Shown here: positions 43,060-54,800 of the stretch, one piece after another | Layout: each line of letters opens with the position of its first letter | How positions within the stretch are numbered: the stretch's first letter is position 1 | NCBI RefSeq assembly: GCF_038502225.1 | Contig: NC_091352.1 | Location: 23,376,803-23,440,802, forward strand | Reading direction: 5' to 3' | DNA length: 64,000 bases | DNA from: Cherax quadricarinatus | Taxonomy: Eukaryota > Arthropoda > Malacostraca > Decapoda > Parastacidae | The notes under the pieces: model-generated | The model's input: the letters and a program-made list of their open reading frames with translations, nothing else | Told to the model about the DNA's origin: nothing | The model's database searches: none | Made by a program: the position numbers and the translations under genes

Positions 43060-45033
43060 CTCTAACAACCCCCACCCCCAACAGGTAGAGACGTCACTCA
43101 ATACACACCACCATCCTCACTCTTCAAAACCACCATCATCCTCCCTCCTCACCACCACCACCATCCTCGCTCCTCAAAACCACCACCATCCTCACACCTC
43201 ACAACCACCACAATCCTCACTTCTCACCACCACCACCACCATCCTTACTCCTCACCACCACCACTGTCCTCAATCCTCAACACCCCAACCATCCTTACTC
43301 CTCAACACCACCACCACCACCATCCACACCACCACCACCACCATTCACGCCACCACCACCATCCTTACCACCACCACCATCCACACCACCACCACCACCA
43401 CCATTCACGCCACCACCACCATCCTCACCTCCACCACCATCCTCACCTCCACCACCATCCTCACCTCCACCACCACAATCCTCACCACCATCCTTGCCAC
43501 CACCACCATCCTCGCCACCACCACCATCCTTACCACCACAACCATCCTTACCACCACCACCATCCTCTCCACCACCACCATCCTCTCCACCACCACCATC
43601 CTTTCCACCACCACCACCATCCTCACCACCACCACCACCATCCTCATCACCACCACCACCATCATCACCACCACCACCACCACCACCATCTTCACCACCA
43701 TCACCACCATCCTCACCACCACCCCCATCCTCACCACCACCACCATTCTCACCACCACCACCACCGTCCTCACCACCACCACCACCATCCTCACCACCAC
43801 CACCATCCTCACTACCATCCTCACCACCATCCTCACCACCACCACCAACATCCTCACCACCACCACCATCATCACCACCACCACCATCCTCACCACCACC
43901 ACCACCACCATCCTCACCACCACCACCATCCACACCACCACCATCCTCACCACCACCACCACCACCCTCACCACCACCACCACCACCACCAACCTCACCA
44001 ACACCACCACCATCCTCACCACCATCATCCTCACCACCACCACCATCCTCACCACCACCACCATCCTCACCACCACCACCATCCTCACCACCACCATCCT
44101 CACCAGCATCCTCACCACCATCCTCACCACCATCCCCACCACCACCACCATCCTCACCACCAGCACCATCATCACCACCACCATCCCAACCACCACCACC
44201 ACCATCCTCACCACCACCACCATCCTCAACACCACGACCATAATCCTCACCACCACCACCCTAGTCTCCACCACAACCACCATCGTCACCACCACCATCC
44301 TCACCACCATCCTCACCACCACCACCATAATACTCACCACCACCACCACCTCCACCATCCTCACCACCACCACCACCACCATCCCCACCACCACCACCAT
44401 CCTCACCACCAATACCATCCTCACCACCTCCACCACCATGCTCACCACCACCACCACCATCCTCACAACCACCACCATCCTCACCTCCACCACCACCATC
44501 CTCACCACCACCACCACCACCATCCTCACCACCACCATCCTCACCACCACCATCCTCACCACCAGCACAACCATTCTCACCACCACCACCATCATTCTCA
44601 CCACCACCACCGCCATCCTCACCACCACCACCACCATCCTCACCACCACCACCACCTTCCTCACCACCACCACCACCATCCTCACCACCACCACCTCAAT
44701 CCTCAAAACTACCAACACCATCCTCACCACCACCACCATCCTAACCACCACCACCATCCTCACCACCACCACCATCCTCACCACCACCACCACCATCCTC
44801 ACAACCACCACCACCATCCTCACCACCACCATCCTCACCACCACCACCACTATCCTCACCACCGCCACCTCCATCCTCACCACCACGACCACCATTATCC
44901 TCACCACCACCACCATCCTCACCACCACCACCACTATCCTCACCACCACCACCACCATCCTCACAACCACAATCCTCACCACCTCCACCACCACCATCCT
45001 CACCACCACCACCCCAACCATCCTCAAAACCAC
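43060..45033. repeat. CCA/ATCCTC minisatellite
   Basis: About 2 kb of units of 12 to 24 bp with the pattern (ACC)n ATCCTC, strongly strand-asymmetric (C/A-rich on plus). All lengths are multiples of three, so all frames stay open, giving false Pro-rich, Thr-rich, Val-rich and Gly/Asp-rich ORFs. It ends where the B3 3' LTR begins. Confidence 0.95.
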
Positions 45034-45459
45034 TATTACAACCCAGGATTCCAAATGGCCTGTTATCCCGGGTGTAATGGGAGCAAAATAAACACAGTAG
45101 AAAAAGTTTAGACTTATATTATCCTTCACCAATTTAGAACAGCAATATGTACACTTTGTACAGTGATAAGTATAGTGCACTCCACGGTAAGCAAGGCAGA
45201 AATAGAAGCCACAAGATAGCAGACCGTGCTTCAACCAGCTCTAGAATGGGAATGACAAGGGCAGATGGGAGAGCGGTACCCACATAACCTCTGCGATTGC
45301 CAAAACCATCTTCTTATTGGCTAGAACCTTGTCACTAGTTGAACGACTGGGCCCCATCATCAACTCTTAGCAACCTGGTTCGCTGGTTGGGGGAGATAGC
45401 CTGTAAATGAGGGTGTGTACATGCGCCGAATAAAGGTTACGTACTCTTTGCATGCCACA
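45034..45459 (-). repeat. B3 3' LTR
   Basis: 426 bp, TATTACAACCC...GCATGCCACA on plus. Adjacent to CCCCCACCCCGAG on its inner side, the complement of the polypurine tract. Confidence 0.92.
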
Positions 45460-45780
45460 CCCCCACCCCGAGAAGGCTCAGGATTAGGCTGCCACCTCCC
45501 AGTGGTAACCGTGCCGCCATGGCACAATATAATGGGAACGCCTTTCCTCTCCACCATCCAACTCTTAGATAGAGCTCAGCTTTTCTCGTGACCAAAAGCC
45601 AAACCCTAAACTTAGAGTGAGACAGCAGTCAGATAGGCTAGCATAGGTCCAAGATACAGGCGGACGGTAGCCCGCATCCCCTCACTTAAAAAAAAAACCC
45701 ACACCAGGGGATAAAAAAAAAAGAGCGTGAAAAGGGGTTACCACAATTAACATCCTAACCTAAATAAAATATTAGACTCT
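45460..45780 (-). promoter_or_regulatory. B3 3' untranslated region
   Basis: Counterpart of B2 34213-34530, with the A/T runs (45688-45697 and 45713-45722) and the polypurine tract against the LTR. No gene. Confidence 0.65.
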
Positions 45781-47602
45781 AGATAAAGAGTCTGCCAACA
45801 TATTTTCTTTGCCGGCAATATATTTAATGGAAATATTATAGGGTTGCAGCCTTAGCGTCCAGCGCATAAGCCTTGTGTTGTGGTTCTTCATGGCTTGGAG
45901 ATATACTAGAGGATTGTGATCACTGTTGACTCCTTGTTCCCGATTTGTAATAGTACTGCCCCAACCCCAGACTCACGAGCATCAACCTGTAATGAAAAAG
46001 GTTTGGAGAAGTCTGGAGACAAGAGAATGGGTGCAGTACACAATAATCTTTTTGCTTTATTAAAAGCAGTGTTACAGTCTGAGGTCCAATTAAAGGGACC
46101 TTTGTGACTGGTAAGAGAGGTAAGAGGGGCTACAATATCTGAGAAATTCTTACAGAATCTTCTGTAAAATCCTATCATGCCTAGGAAACGTTGAAGAGAT
46201 TTCCTATCATGAGGAACTGGATAATCTTTAATAGAAAGAACTTTAGCAAGTTTAGGTGCAACTTTACCACTACCTACTTCATGGCCTAGAAAAGTGACAG
46301 TGGCCTGGCCAAAGGAAGATTTAGATAAATTAACTGTTAAATGGGAACTCTTAATGGTCTCAAAAAGAGCCTTAAGTCTAAGTAGGTGTTGATCCCAAGT
46401 ATCAGACACCATAACAATATCATCTAGGTACGCTGCCGTGCCTTCAAGTCTTTTAATAGCCTGATGGATAAGTTTCTGGAATGAAGAGGGGGAATTTTTC
46501 ATTCCGATGGGGGTAACTGTATTGATAATGACCTCCTGGAATTACGAAGGCAGAGATTTCCTTCGCCTTATCTGTCAAAGGTACCTGATAGTAGCCTTTA
46601 AGGAGATCTAACTTGGACACAAAAGTAACCTTACCCACAAAGTCAATTACGTCATCCAGACGAGGAAGAGGGTAAGCATCTGTAATTGTGACCTCGTTCA
46701 CTTTACGGTAGTCTGTACACATACGAAACCCTCCATCAGCCTTCTTTACAAGGATGCACGGTGAAGCCCATGGACTAGACTCCTCCTCCACTAAACCATG
46801 CTTTAACAAAAATTCTACTTCCTGCTGAAGTAGCCTTTGCTTTTCAGGATTAGCTCTGTAGGTGGAGAGTTTAATTGGTTTAGAGTTTCCCACATCTACA
46901 TCATGATAACCTAACGTACATTTTTTCGGTACATCCGAAAAAATATTAGGATATGACTGTAGAAGGTCAGTTAAATTTGTTGCATGGGTTTTAGATAATC
47001 CCTCCATTAAAGGGCTAGGATCCTTGAGGAGGACAGAATTTGAAAGTTTAATATTAATTTCAGAGATAGAGTGCAAAGAATCAGAGTTGTCCTCAGAGGT
47101 AGAGGACAGTCATTACTGGGACTTTATCTGGTGTATGAAAAGCCTTTATTTGATTAATGTGGTAAGTTTTAGTTTTTGAGGTCTTATCAATGGGAGCTAC
47201 CACATAATTTACATCAGATAATCTACTTATAATCTGCATAGGTCCCGTAAATCTAGCTTTAAAGGTGTGTCCAGGTATAGGTTCCTGCACCAGCACCTTG
47301 TCTCCTGGATGGAAGGAGCGGAATTGTGCACTTCTGTCATACCTCTGTTTCATCTTACTTTGAGCTGTCTTTAGGTTAGCCTTGGCTAACTGACGTGCCA
47401 CCTGCAGCCTTGAAGACGGGTTGTAGAGTGTTGAGCTAACGTCTTCTCCCATCCATCCTTCTTTGAGCACCCGAAGAGGACCTCGTACATTGTGCCCAAA
47501 GATCAGCTCAAACGGACTATACCCTGCAGACTCTTGCACCGTCTCTCGTACTGAGAACAGCAACAAAGGTAGTGATTCATCCCAGTCTGTAGGAAAGTTC
47601 AT
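45781..47602 (-). pseudogene. B3 integrase tail, RT and RNase H
   Basis: Open blocks in different frames: 47093-47602 (integrase C-terminal part and linker), 46453-47076 (RT with 'CTDYRKVNEVTITDAYPLPR' and 'SKLDLLKGYYQ'), 45906-46502 (YLDD in 'AAYLDDIVMVS', thumb, RNase H start), then RNase H to about 45781 out of frame. Each junction is a small indel compared with B2. Confidence 0.87.
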
Positions 47603-48389
47603 GCAAAAAGTTCATCATTGTTTTTAATGTCTGGTGGAATCTTTCCAAGGCGCCTTGGGACTGAGGATGATAGGCAGTGGATAAGTTGTGAATTATCCCT
47701 AACCTAGTTAATACTTCCCTAAATGCTTTGGCAGTAAAGTTAGTACCTTGATCACTTTGAATAGTTTTAGGAATGCCAAAACAAGAAATGAATTTTGTTA
47801 AAGCTTTGAGAATAGCTTTAGTATTAATACTACGCATGGGAATTGCTTCAGGGTATCTGGTTACTTTACCCATAATCGTAAATAAATATTGATTTCCAGA
47901 ATTTGACCTAGGTAGTGGACCTACACAATCTATAATTAAATCTGCAAAAAGTTCTCCATCAGCAGGTATAGGGTGGAGAGGTGCAGGTTTAATGGAATGT
48001 CCACGTTTTCCAACTTGCTGACATTCTCGGCAACACCTAATATGATTCTTCACATCTTTCTTTAATTTTGGCCAATAAAATTCTTTTGTGATTTTATACA
48101 AGGTTTTTGTAATTCCTAAGTGACCTCCTAATGAAGTATTATGAGCTATATTTAATATTTGAGGTCTATACTTTGTTGGAACCACTAACCTGTTAAACAA
48201 TTGCCGGCCTTTTATCTCCTTACCAGTCTCAGTGCAGTTCAAATAATCGTTTTTAACTTCATACTTGACCGGATGACCCAAAGAGGATTTACCCATGGCT
48301 GCCTCAAAAGCGAATTTCAAAGAAGGGTCTTTTCGTTGTTCCTCCCGGAAGGACAGTCCCTCGGGCATGGAAACAGAGACATCTGGCAA
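47577..48389 (-). pseudogene. B3 integrase
   Basis: 270 codons covering HHCC ('GGHLGITKTLYKITKEFYWP', 'CCRECQ') and the core with 'LIIDCVGPLP', 'QSDQGTNF' and 'GALERFHQ' all kept. Frame lost near 47600 (HELSYRLG in place of the B2 sequence). Confidence 0.88.
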
Positions 48390-50215
48390 TCCTGCAACCT
48401 GGGAATATGAAGGCTTGATCGGGGTCTGTTCACTTTATTTACGAGGCTCCGGCCAGTGTGCCTCATAAAACAACGTGGCTATTCCGAGATCGGAGTCGTC
48501 CAAGGATAGGTCAACATTCTCTCAAGACAACCCTTGGGATGTTGCCCGAGTTATGGCCAACACCGGAGAAGAATTAATCATTATAGGTTCAGGACACGAA
48601 CTAACAGTAGTAATGTTATTACCCAGTAATAACATGGCATCTTTCATGGGGAATCCTTTTGAGACACCTACAGTCAAGTACCCAGTGTAATATTTGCACT
48701 GTACATAAATTTTATGCAAAGGAACAGAATATATAGCTCCTCCAAATGCTTCCAATAAAACAGAGGAATTCAAGGAAGTATTCTCTGAAAGGGGTAATAT
48801 TCCCTCTCTTACAAGTGAGCAATATGCTCCAGTATCTCTAAAGGTTTTCGCTTTAGTTGTTTCTGAGTTTTCCTGAAGGGAAATAAGACTCTTGCAATAA
48901 TAAGGGGCCATACCCTTTTCTACTTCTCTAGGGGACATGTTACTAGGGATATTAGAGATTTTCCCAATGGGTTGGAGTTTATGGGGGCAGTTGGGACGGA
49001 TATGACCTACTTTGTTGCAGAGGAAGCAGACGACAGGCTTGCCCTTTACTCCCTGCTGACGTTGCAAATGGTGTCGTTCTGGCTGGTGTCTCTCTGGATA
49101 CTGTTGTCGAGATGCACCATGAGTAGTTTGCCTCTCCGCAGGTGGACCATATGTTGAGAAGCGTGGCTCACCAGGTGACTTAGTTGGCTGACGTAGACGT
49201 TCTCCCTTCGGCTGGCACTTCATTCTCCAAGGTTGACGATCTCTGCTCATGCCAGGCTGTTGAAAAGAGAGACGGGACCGCTAGGACAAGGAGCGGTTAG
49301 TTTCGAATGTATCAGCCAACCTGGCTGCCTCCAATGCAGTGGTTAAGTCACGATCCTGCAGAAAGACTAACCTCAGGTCCCACAGACTCCAGCAGGTTAT
49401 CAATCAGAATAAGCTGCACCAGCTCCTCAAAGGTAGAGACACCACTTGCTTTATACCAGCTGGTAAAAGCTTTGGTTTGCTGTCTCACAAAGTCCACTAG
49501 GGATTGACCAAGCTGTCGTCTGCCCAGCTTAAAATTTTGTTTGTATTTGGCTGGGATACATGTATATGCTCCCAACACTGGTCTTCACTACTTGATAATC
49601 AGAAAATTCAGCGTCATTTAATACTGACGTAAATTCCTGTGCCTTACCCAATAATGCTGTATGAACCAATGATGCCCAATGCTGTTCCGGCCACCTCAAG
49701 GCTCGAGCCTGATTTTCGAAGCTATCGAAAAATTGCTCTGGTTCGGCCTCATTGAAGCGGGGAACAAACTGTACTGCTTTCTGTAAACTAAAATTTACAG
49801 AATGCGAAAACTGCCTCCTTTCTCTTTCCCTATCATATTCTTCCCTTGCGAATGCTCTCTGTTCCCTAGTTTGCTCAAGATTGATTTTTGCCAGCTCAAG
49901 TGCCAACGACGCTGATTCACCCTGAGACAACCCAGCTGCACTATACTGATCATTTTGCTCCGTAGGTGTATCATCTTCCTCCTGCGAGAACATAGGAGTT
50001 TTTGCCCTAGCTCCCGTAGAGGGAGGAGTCTGATGTGCCATCTCTTCTTCTATAAGTTTGTCAGCAATCAGTGAACGCAGTTGCGCAGCTGTGAGAGTGC
50101 GTTTGTATTTAATGCCAATGGAACGAGCAATTTGCCAACAACGCTGTAGGGACAATTTAGGTAGGTTATGCAAAGTATATGCCGACACCAGACGTCTAAC
50201 TCGTCTAGGTGGCAT
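48390..50215 (-). pseudogene. B3 gag and protease
   Basis: Start 'MPPRRVRRLVSAYTL' at 50215. Gag is open to about 49530, then shifts frame (49348-49578 continues it), and again to 48522-49250 for the knuckle 'CFLCNKVGHIRPNC' and protease 'RDTGAYCSLV'. A stop near 48521 ends the protease block. Closely similar to B2. Confidence 0.85.
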
Positions 50216-50256
50216 AAGTTATTCGCTATGCACAGTACGATTGCCGAATACCCCAA
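50216..50256 (-). promoter_or_regulatory. B3 leader, part next to gag
   Basis: Short part of the leader left of C2. The rest is at 57446-57831. The C2 target CCCAA (50252-50256) is in the leader phrase 'ACCCCAA'. Confidence 0.75.
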
Positions 50257-51541
50257 TGTTGCAACCCCTGAATGGGTTACAATGATTATTATGTATATAT
50301 GTAATGTATATTATCTTTTCATATAATTTTATATTGCTTATATTTGCGATAATAGCTAAATCGTAAATATATTGCTTTATATTCTTTTTTGACTTATGTT
50401 GTTAGGATGTATATAAAATGTGCTCAGTTAGTCTTGATTGTTAAACTACTGTAATTATCGCTTGTCGCTCGTTATACTGCCGGCTTCTGAGCTGCAGTTG
50501 TCCACGTAGCTATCACGTGATCGAGGGGGGGGGTGTCCTCACCTCGTGTGAAGTATTCAGTCTGCTGGAGACTCGCTTGCTGGTTAGACAGATTGTCTGT
50601 CTGACAGTCTGCTGGAGACTCGCTTGCTGGTTAGACAGATTGTTTGTCTGACAGTCTGCTGGAGACTCGCTTGCTGGTTGGACAGATTGTCTGTCTCATT
50701 ATTCTTGTTAGTTCTGTAGAACTCTGTTCTCAGAACATTGTATAGACTTAGTGATTTTCGACGTTGTACTGGGGTTGTGTGTCACATAGACACTCTGAGT
50801 ATCTCAGGTCCTTAGCTATAGCTTCTGACCTAATTTTGTACTGGTTCCTGTGTATTGTCACAGTCACAGTTTTTCCTATGCTGAACATAGTATTATGGGA
50901 GCTTTGTAACTTTTGTGGAGGATCTGCAGATGGTCCCTACTTAGTGTCGTTATATTATCTCCTGATTCTGTGTCGCAGTCGCTTGATATTGCATTGCTAT
51001 TGGGCTTAGCATTCTTTGTTGTTCAAGCAGACTGTTCGGGTTGCCAGTCGGTCAAGAAGTTAGTTTATTTGAGGACTTTGTCAGTCACTTGTTTAAATCT
51101 TATTCGAGTCTTGAGACATAGCTAACTACTTAAGAGCACTTACACGCATACACACACTTGTACATATTTGTAATATCTTATTAAATGTTAATGTACCTAA
51201 CGGTACTTAAGAATTATAAATGTGATATGTGCTTTCAGCACAATAATATTGAACTCGAGAGATTGATTTTATTTTGATTGCTGTAATTAATTTAATTTGA
51301 TAATATACCTCTAGACAACTTACTATTTAATAAATTTATTAAATTTTAATTTCTCTAGTTAGTAGCCTACCAGTTGTAATCCTAAAGCACTATTGAACCA
51401 TACTGAATTTTAATGGATAATTGGACAAGGATACTGACTACTTGTTACGAAAACCCAGTAACAGGCTGGATGCTAGAAGGGCAGTCCTTTCTAGTATTCA
51501 CTGGAGATCTCTAAGCTTTTAGAATCGCGTTTTTTGTAACA
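50257..51541 (+). repeat. C2 5' LTR
   Basis: TGTTGCAACC...GTTTTTTGTAACA, 1285 bp. It contains three tandem 47-bp units from 50558 ('CAGTCTGCTGGAGACTCGCT') where C1 LTRs have one. A sense ORF equivalent to the 114-codon frame of C1 LTRs is shortened by a frameshift. Confidence 0.94.
50558..50698 (+). repeat. 47-bp tandem repeat x3 in the C2 5' LTR
   Basis: Three near-perfect units, each with 'GACTCGCTTGCTGGTT' and 'GACAGATTGTCTGTCTGA', the latter containing an inverted GACAGA/TCTGTC. Mirrored in the 3' LTR at 56462-56602. The position suggests the U3 or R region. Confidence 0.88.
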
Positions 51542-51826
51542 AATGGGGGCCTGTCCGGGATGCTCTTGATCCAAGGTGTTGGAGAAATTGTCCAGTTTGA
51601 CATACTAGTAACTCTATGGTCAAACACTTTGAGTACTTTCCTAATCTGAAGACTTTGAGTTTAGTCTTGTACAACATACCAGGTGGATGTATGTACCTGA
51701 CTGAGTCTCTTGATCCAAGGAGATGGAAATACTGTTTGAGTTCTAAATCTAAGACAACCAACACTAAATTCCTATCAGGATTATAGTTTCCAATAATCAC
51801 TCTCTCGTAGTACAATTATTTTCGTG
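51542..51826 (+). promoter_or_regulatory. C2 leader and PBS
   Basis: PBS at 51544-51560 after two bases (AA). Resembles a proline-tRNA PBS. The leader is otherwise non-coding, with a short inverted repetition around 'CTTGATCCAAGG' (51568 and 51710). Confidence 0.78.
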
Positions 51827-54800
51827 ATGTATGCCAAAGTGAAACAGTTAATTGATACTCTGACTTTGTCTGAGTTAAGTGCATTAAAACTTCAGACGTG
51901 TTGGCAAGTAGCCAAGTATCTCGGTGTGACGTATAACAGGAATTACACAGCTGAAACTGTCAGAGCATTAATTAAAGATATATTGTTTCCTGCTCATACA
52001 GAGATGTCTGATTATGATTCAGATTCAGAAAGCCTAGTGTCACAATTAGGAAGTATGACTCTATTTGATGAAGATGAAAGAGCAACTAGAGCAGAAGTGA
52101 GCCTAGTGTTTGAGCCTAGTGTAGCTCAGTTCTCGCTCACGCCTTCCTTCACTGACACTATAGTACAGAGTATAGCTGGTAGTATGACACAGCCTAATAC
52201 TAGTACAGTGTATACTACACCTGTATTTACTTATCCTAGACCAGATCTAGACTCTCTAGAGAAGGCTGGACCAAGTGTCCGACCTAAGGACCGTCCAGAC
52301 CATGTTAATTTCCCTACTCCTCCATTACCCACTGGTCCTATCTCTCAGGAACAGTTTGAGAGGTTTGAACGCCTCCTTATGTTGCAGACTGCACAAATAG
52401 AGGCACAGAGGAGATTGAACGAAGAAGATTTCCAAAGAGAAAATGTTCGTCTGTTAAGACAACAGACTGATAGATCACAGGTCCCATTTAATGTGCAGAA
52501 AGCTGCATCCATGGTTCCTAAGTTTTTTGAAAGTGACTTAGACACCTATTTTGATGTGTTTGAGAACCAGGCACGTGCTATGAACTGGCCACGTAAGCAC
52601 TGGGCAACATTGCTTCATACTGCTTTGACGGGAAGAGCTCAAACTTGTACGGCTGCTTTGCCATTTGCTAAGTACATTAGTTATGACGCTTTCAAACAAA
52701 CTATTCTAGAGACATATAACTTGTTACCTGTAAGTTATCAAAGAGCATTTCGTACGTTACAACGACGACAAGATCAAACTTGTGTAGAGTTTGCTCGTGA
52801 GAAAAAAGTTGCATTTGAGAGATGGACTAGAGCTGCCAAGTGTAACAACTATGGCAGCCTTGTTCAGTTGTTACTACACGAAGAGTTTAACAACTGTATG
52901 TCTGCTGACATACAAGAATATCTGATCGATCATACTACCTCAGATATTCTGGAAACTGCAGCATTAGCAGACAATTACGAGATTTCTCACAAACAAGCCA
53001 TTGATTTTGCTCACAATAGTCCCATAGGAGGACATTTGGGTGTCCAGAAGACACTCGGTAAACTGGCAAAACATTTTACTTGGCCAAAGATGAAGGAAAC
53101 AGTAGCTGATCATGTGCGACGTTGCCACGTGTGTCAAGTGACAGGCAAGCCAGCGCACACACCTCCACCTGCGCCTCTCATTCCTATCTCCGTGCATGGT
53201 GAACCATTCTCACGTCTTATTATTGATTGTGTTGGTCCTTTGCCTAGAACCAAACTAGGAAACCAATACTTATTTACTATTATGGACGCTGCAACACGCT
53301 ATCCCGAAGCTATTCCTATGAGAAAAATTAATGCTCGTGCTATTGTGAGAGCGCTGATGAAATTTTTCTCCCAGGTTGGATTGCCACGAGAGATACAGTC
53401 AGATCAGGGATCTAACTTCACTTCTAAGATCTTTCGAGAAGCATTATCCCACCTAGGAATAAAGTCTGTACTTTCAACCAGTTATCATCCACAGTCACAA
53501 GGTGCTCTAGAGAGATTTCATCAGACACTGAAGTCCATGATGAGAGTTTATTGTGAACATTTTTCTAGAGACTGGGATGAGGGTATACCTTTTCTTTTGT
53601 TCGCTATGAGAGAAAGTGAGCAAGAAAGTCTCGGATTTAGTCCGTTTGAATTAATATTCGGACACCAAGTGCGTGGTCCTCTCGCAGTGTTAAAAGACGT
53701 GTGGACAGGAAAATCAAATCCATCATTGAGTACTTCAACTTCATTAATGCAGCAACATTTGACAGCCGCTAGAGAGCTAGCTTCGAAAAACCTAGTTTCA
53801 GCCCAAGCTAGAATGAAGCAACATTATGACAAGCGTGCTGTCTCTCGTTCTTTTAAAGCAGGAGATAAGGTGATGGCTCGGAAATTAGTACCAGGTCATG
53901 CTCTACAAGCCAGGTATGATGGTCCCCTGGAAGTAGTGAAAAAGCTTAGCGACGTAAATTATTTGGTACGTACGCCTGGGAAAAAGAAATCTAATCATGT
54001 GTACCATGTTAACCAGCTTAAGGCATACTACGCTAGTCCTCTACCTACTACTTCTATTCTTCCTAGGACAGAGGAAGAAAACGTCAGTCTACCTGACATC
54101 TCTAGAGGTATAGAGGTGCGTTTAGAAAATTCAGTGACTCTACAATCACTAGACGATTTTCTTAGTAACCTTGGGATTGATAAAGCTGGTGATATTAAAA
54201 ACATGATTTTGCATTTTCCTGAATTGTTCAGTGATGTTCCTAAACGTTGTACTCTGGGTGTACATGACGTTGATGTACAGGGAGCATCACCCATTAAGCA
54301 ATCACCATATAGGATGAGTCCAACGAAGCATAAAGTATTGAGAGAAGAGGTTGATTTTCTGTTATCTCATGGACTTATTGAGCGCAGTAAAAGTCCATGG
54401 GCATCTCCCTGTATTTTAGTGCCTAAACCTGACGGTAGTTTCAGGATGTGCACTGATTACAGGAAAGTGAACTCTGTCACCTTGCCTGATGGTTATCCTC
54501 TACCTCGCATTGACGACCTTATTGACCGTGTGTCAGGAGCCCAGTTTGTCAGCCGTTTAGATCTCTTACGAGGCTATTATCAAGTCCCGCTTACTGAACG
54601 TGCTCAAGAAATATCTGCTTTTACTGTTCAAGGTGGATTGTTTAACTACCTCGTCACCCCCTTCGGCATATGTAACGCGGCTTCTTCATTCCAACGTATA
54701 ATGAACGAGTTGACCCACAACTTAGAAGGAGTAGAAGCCTACCTTGACGACTTAGTGGTGTACAGTGACGAGTGGGAACAGCACTTGACGCGTCTCAGAG

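Noticed and set aside
43405..45234. 609-codon Val/Arg/Met-rich, Gly/Asp-rich, Pro-rich and Thr-rich ORFs
   Set aside because: Simple consequence of a minisatellite with units in multiples of 3 and no stop codons. Several frames are open at once.
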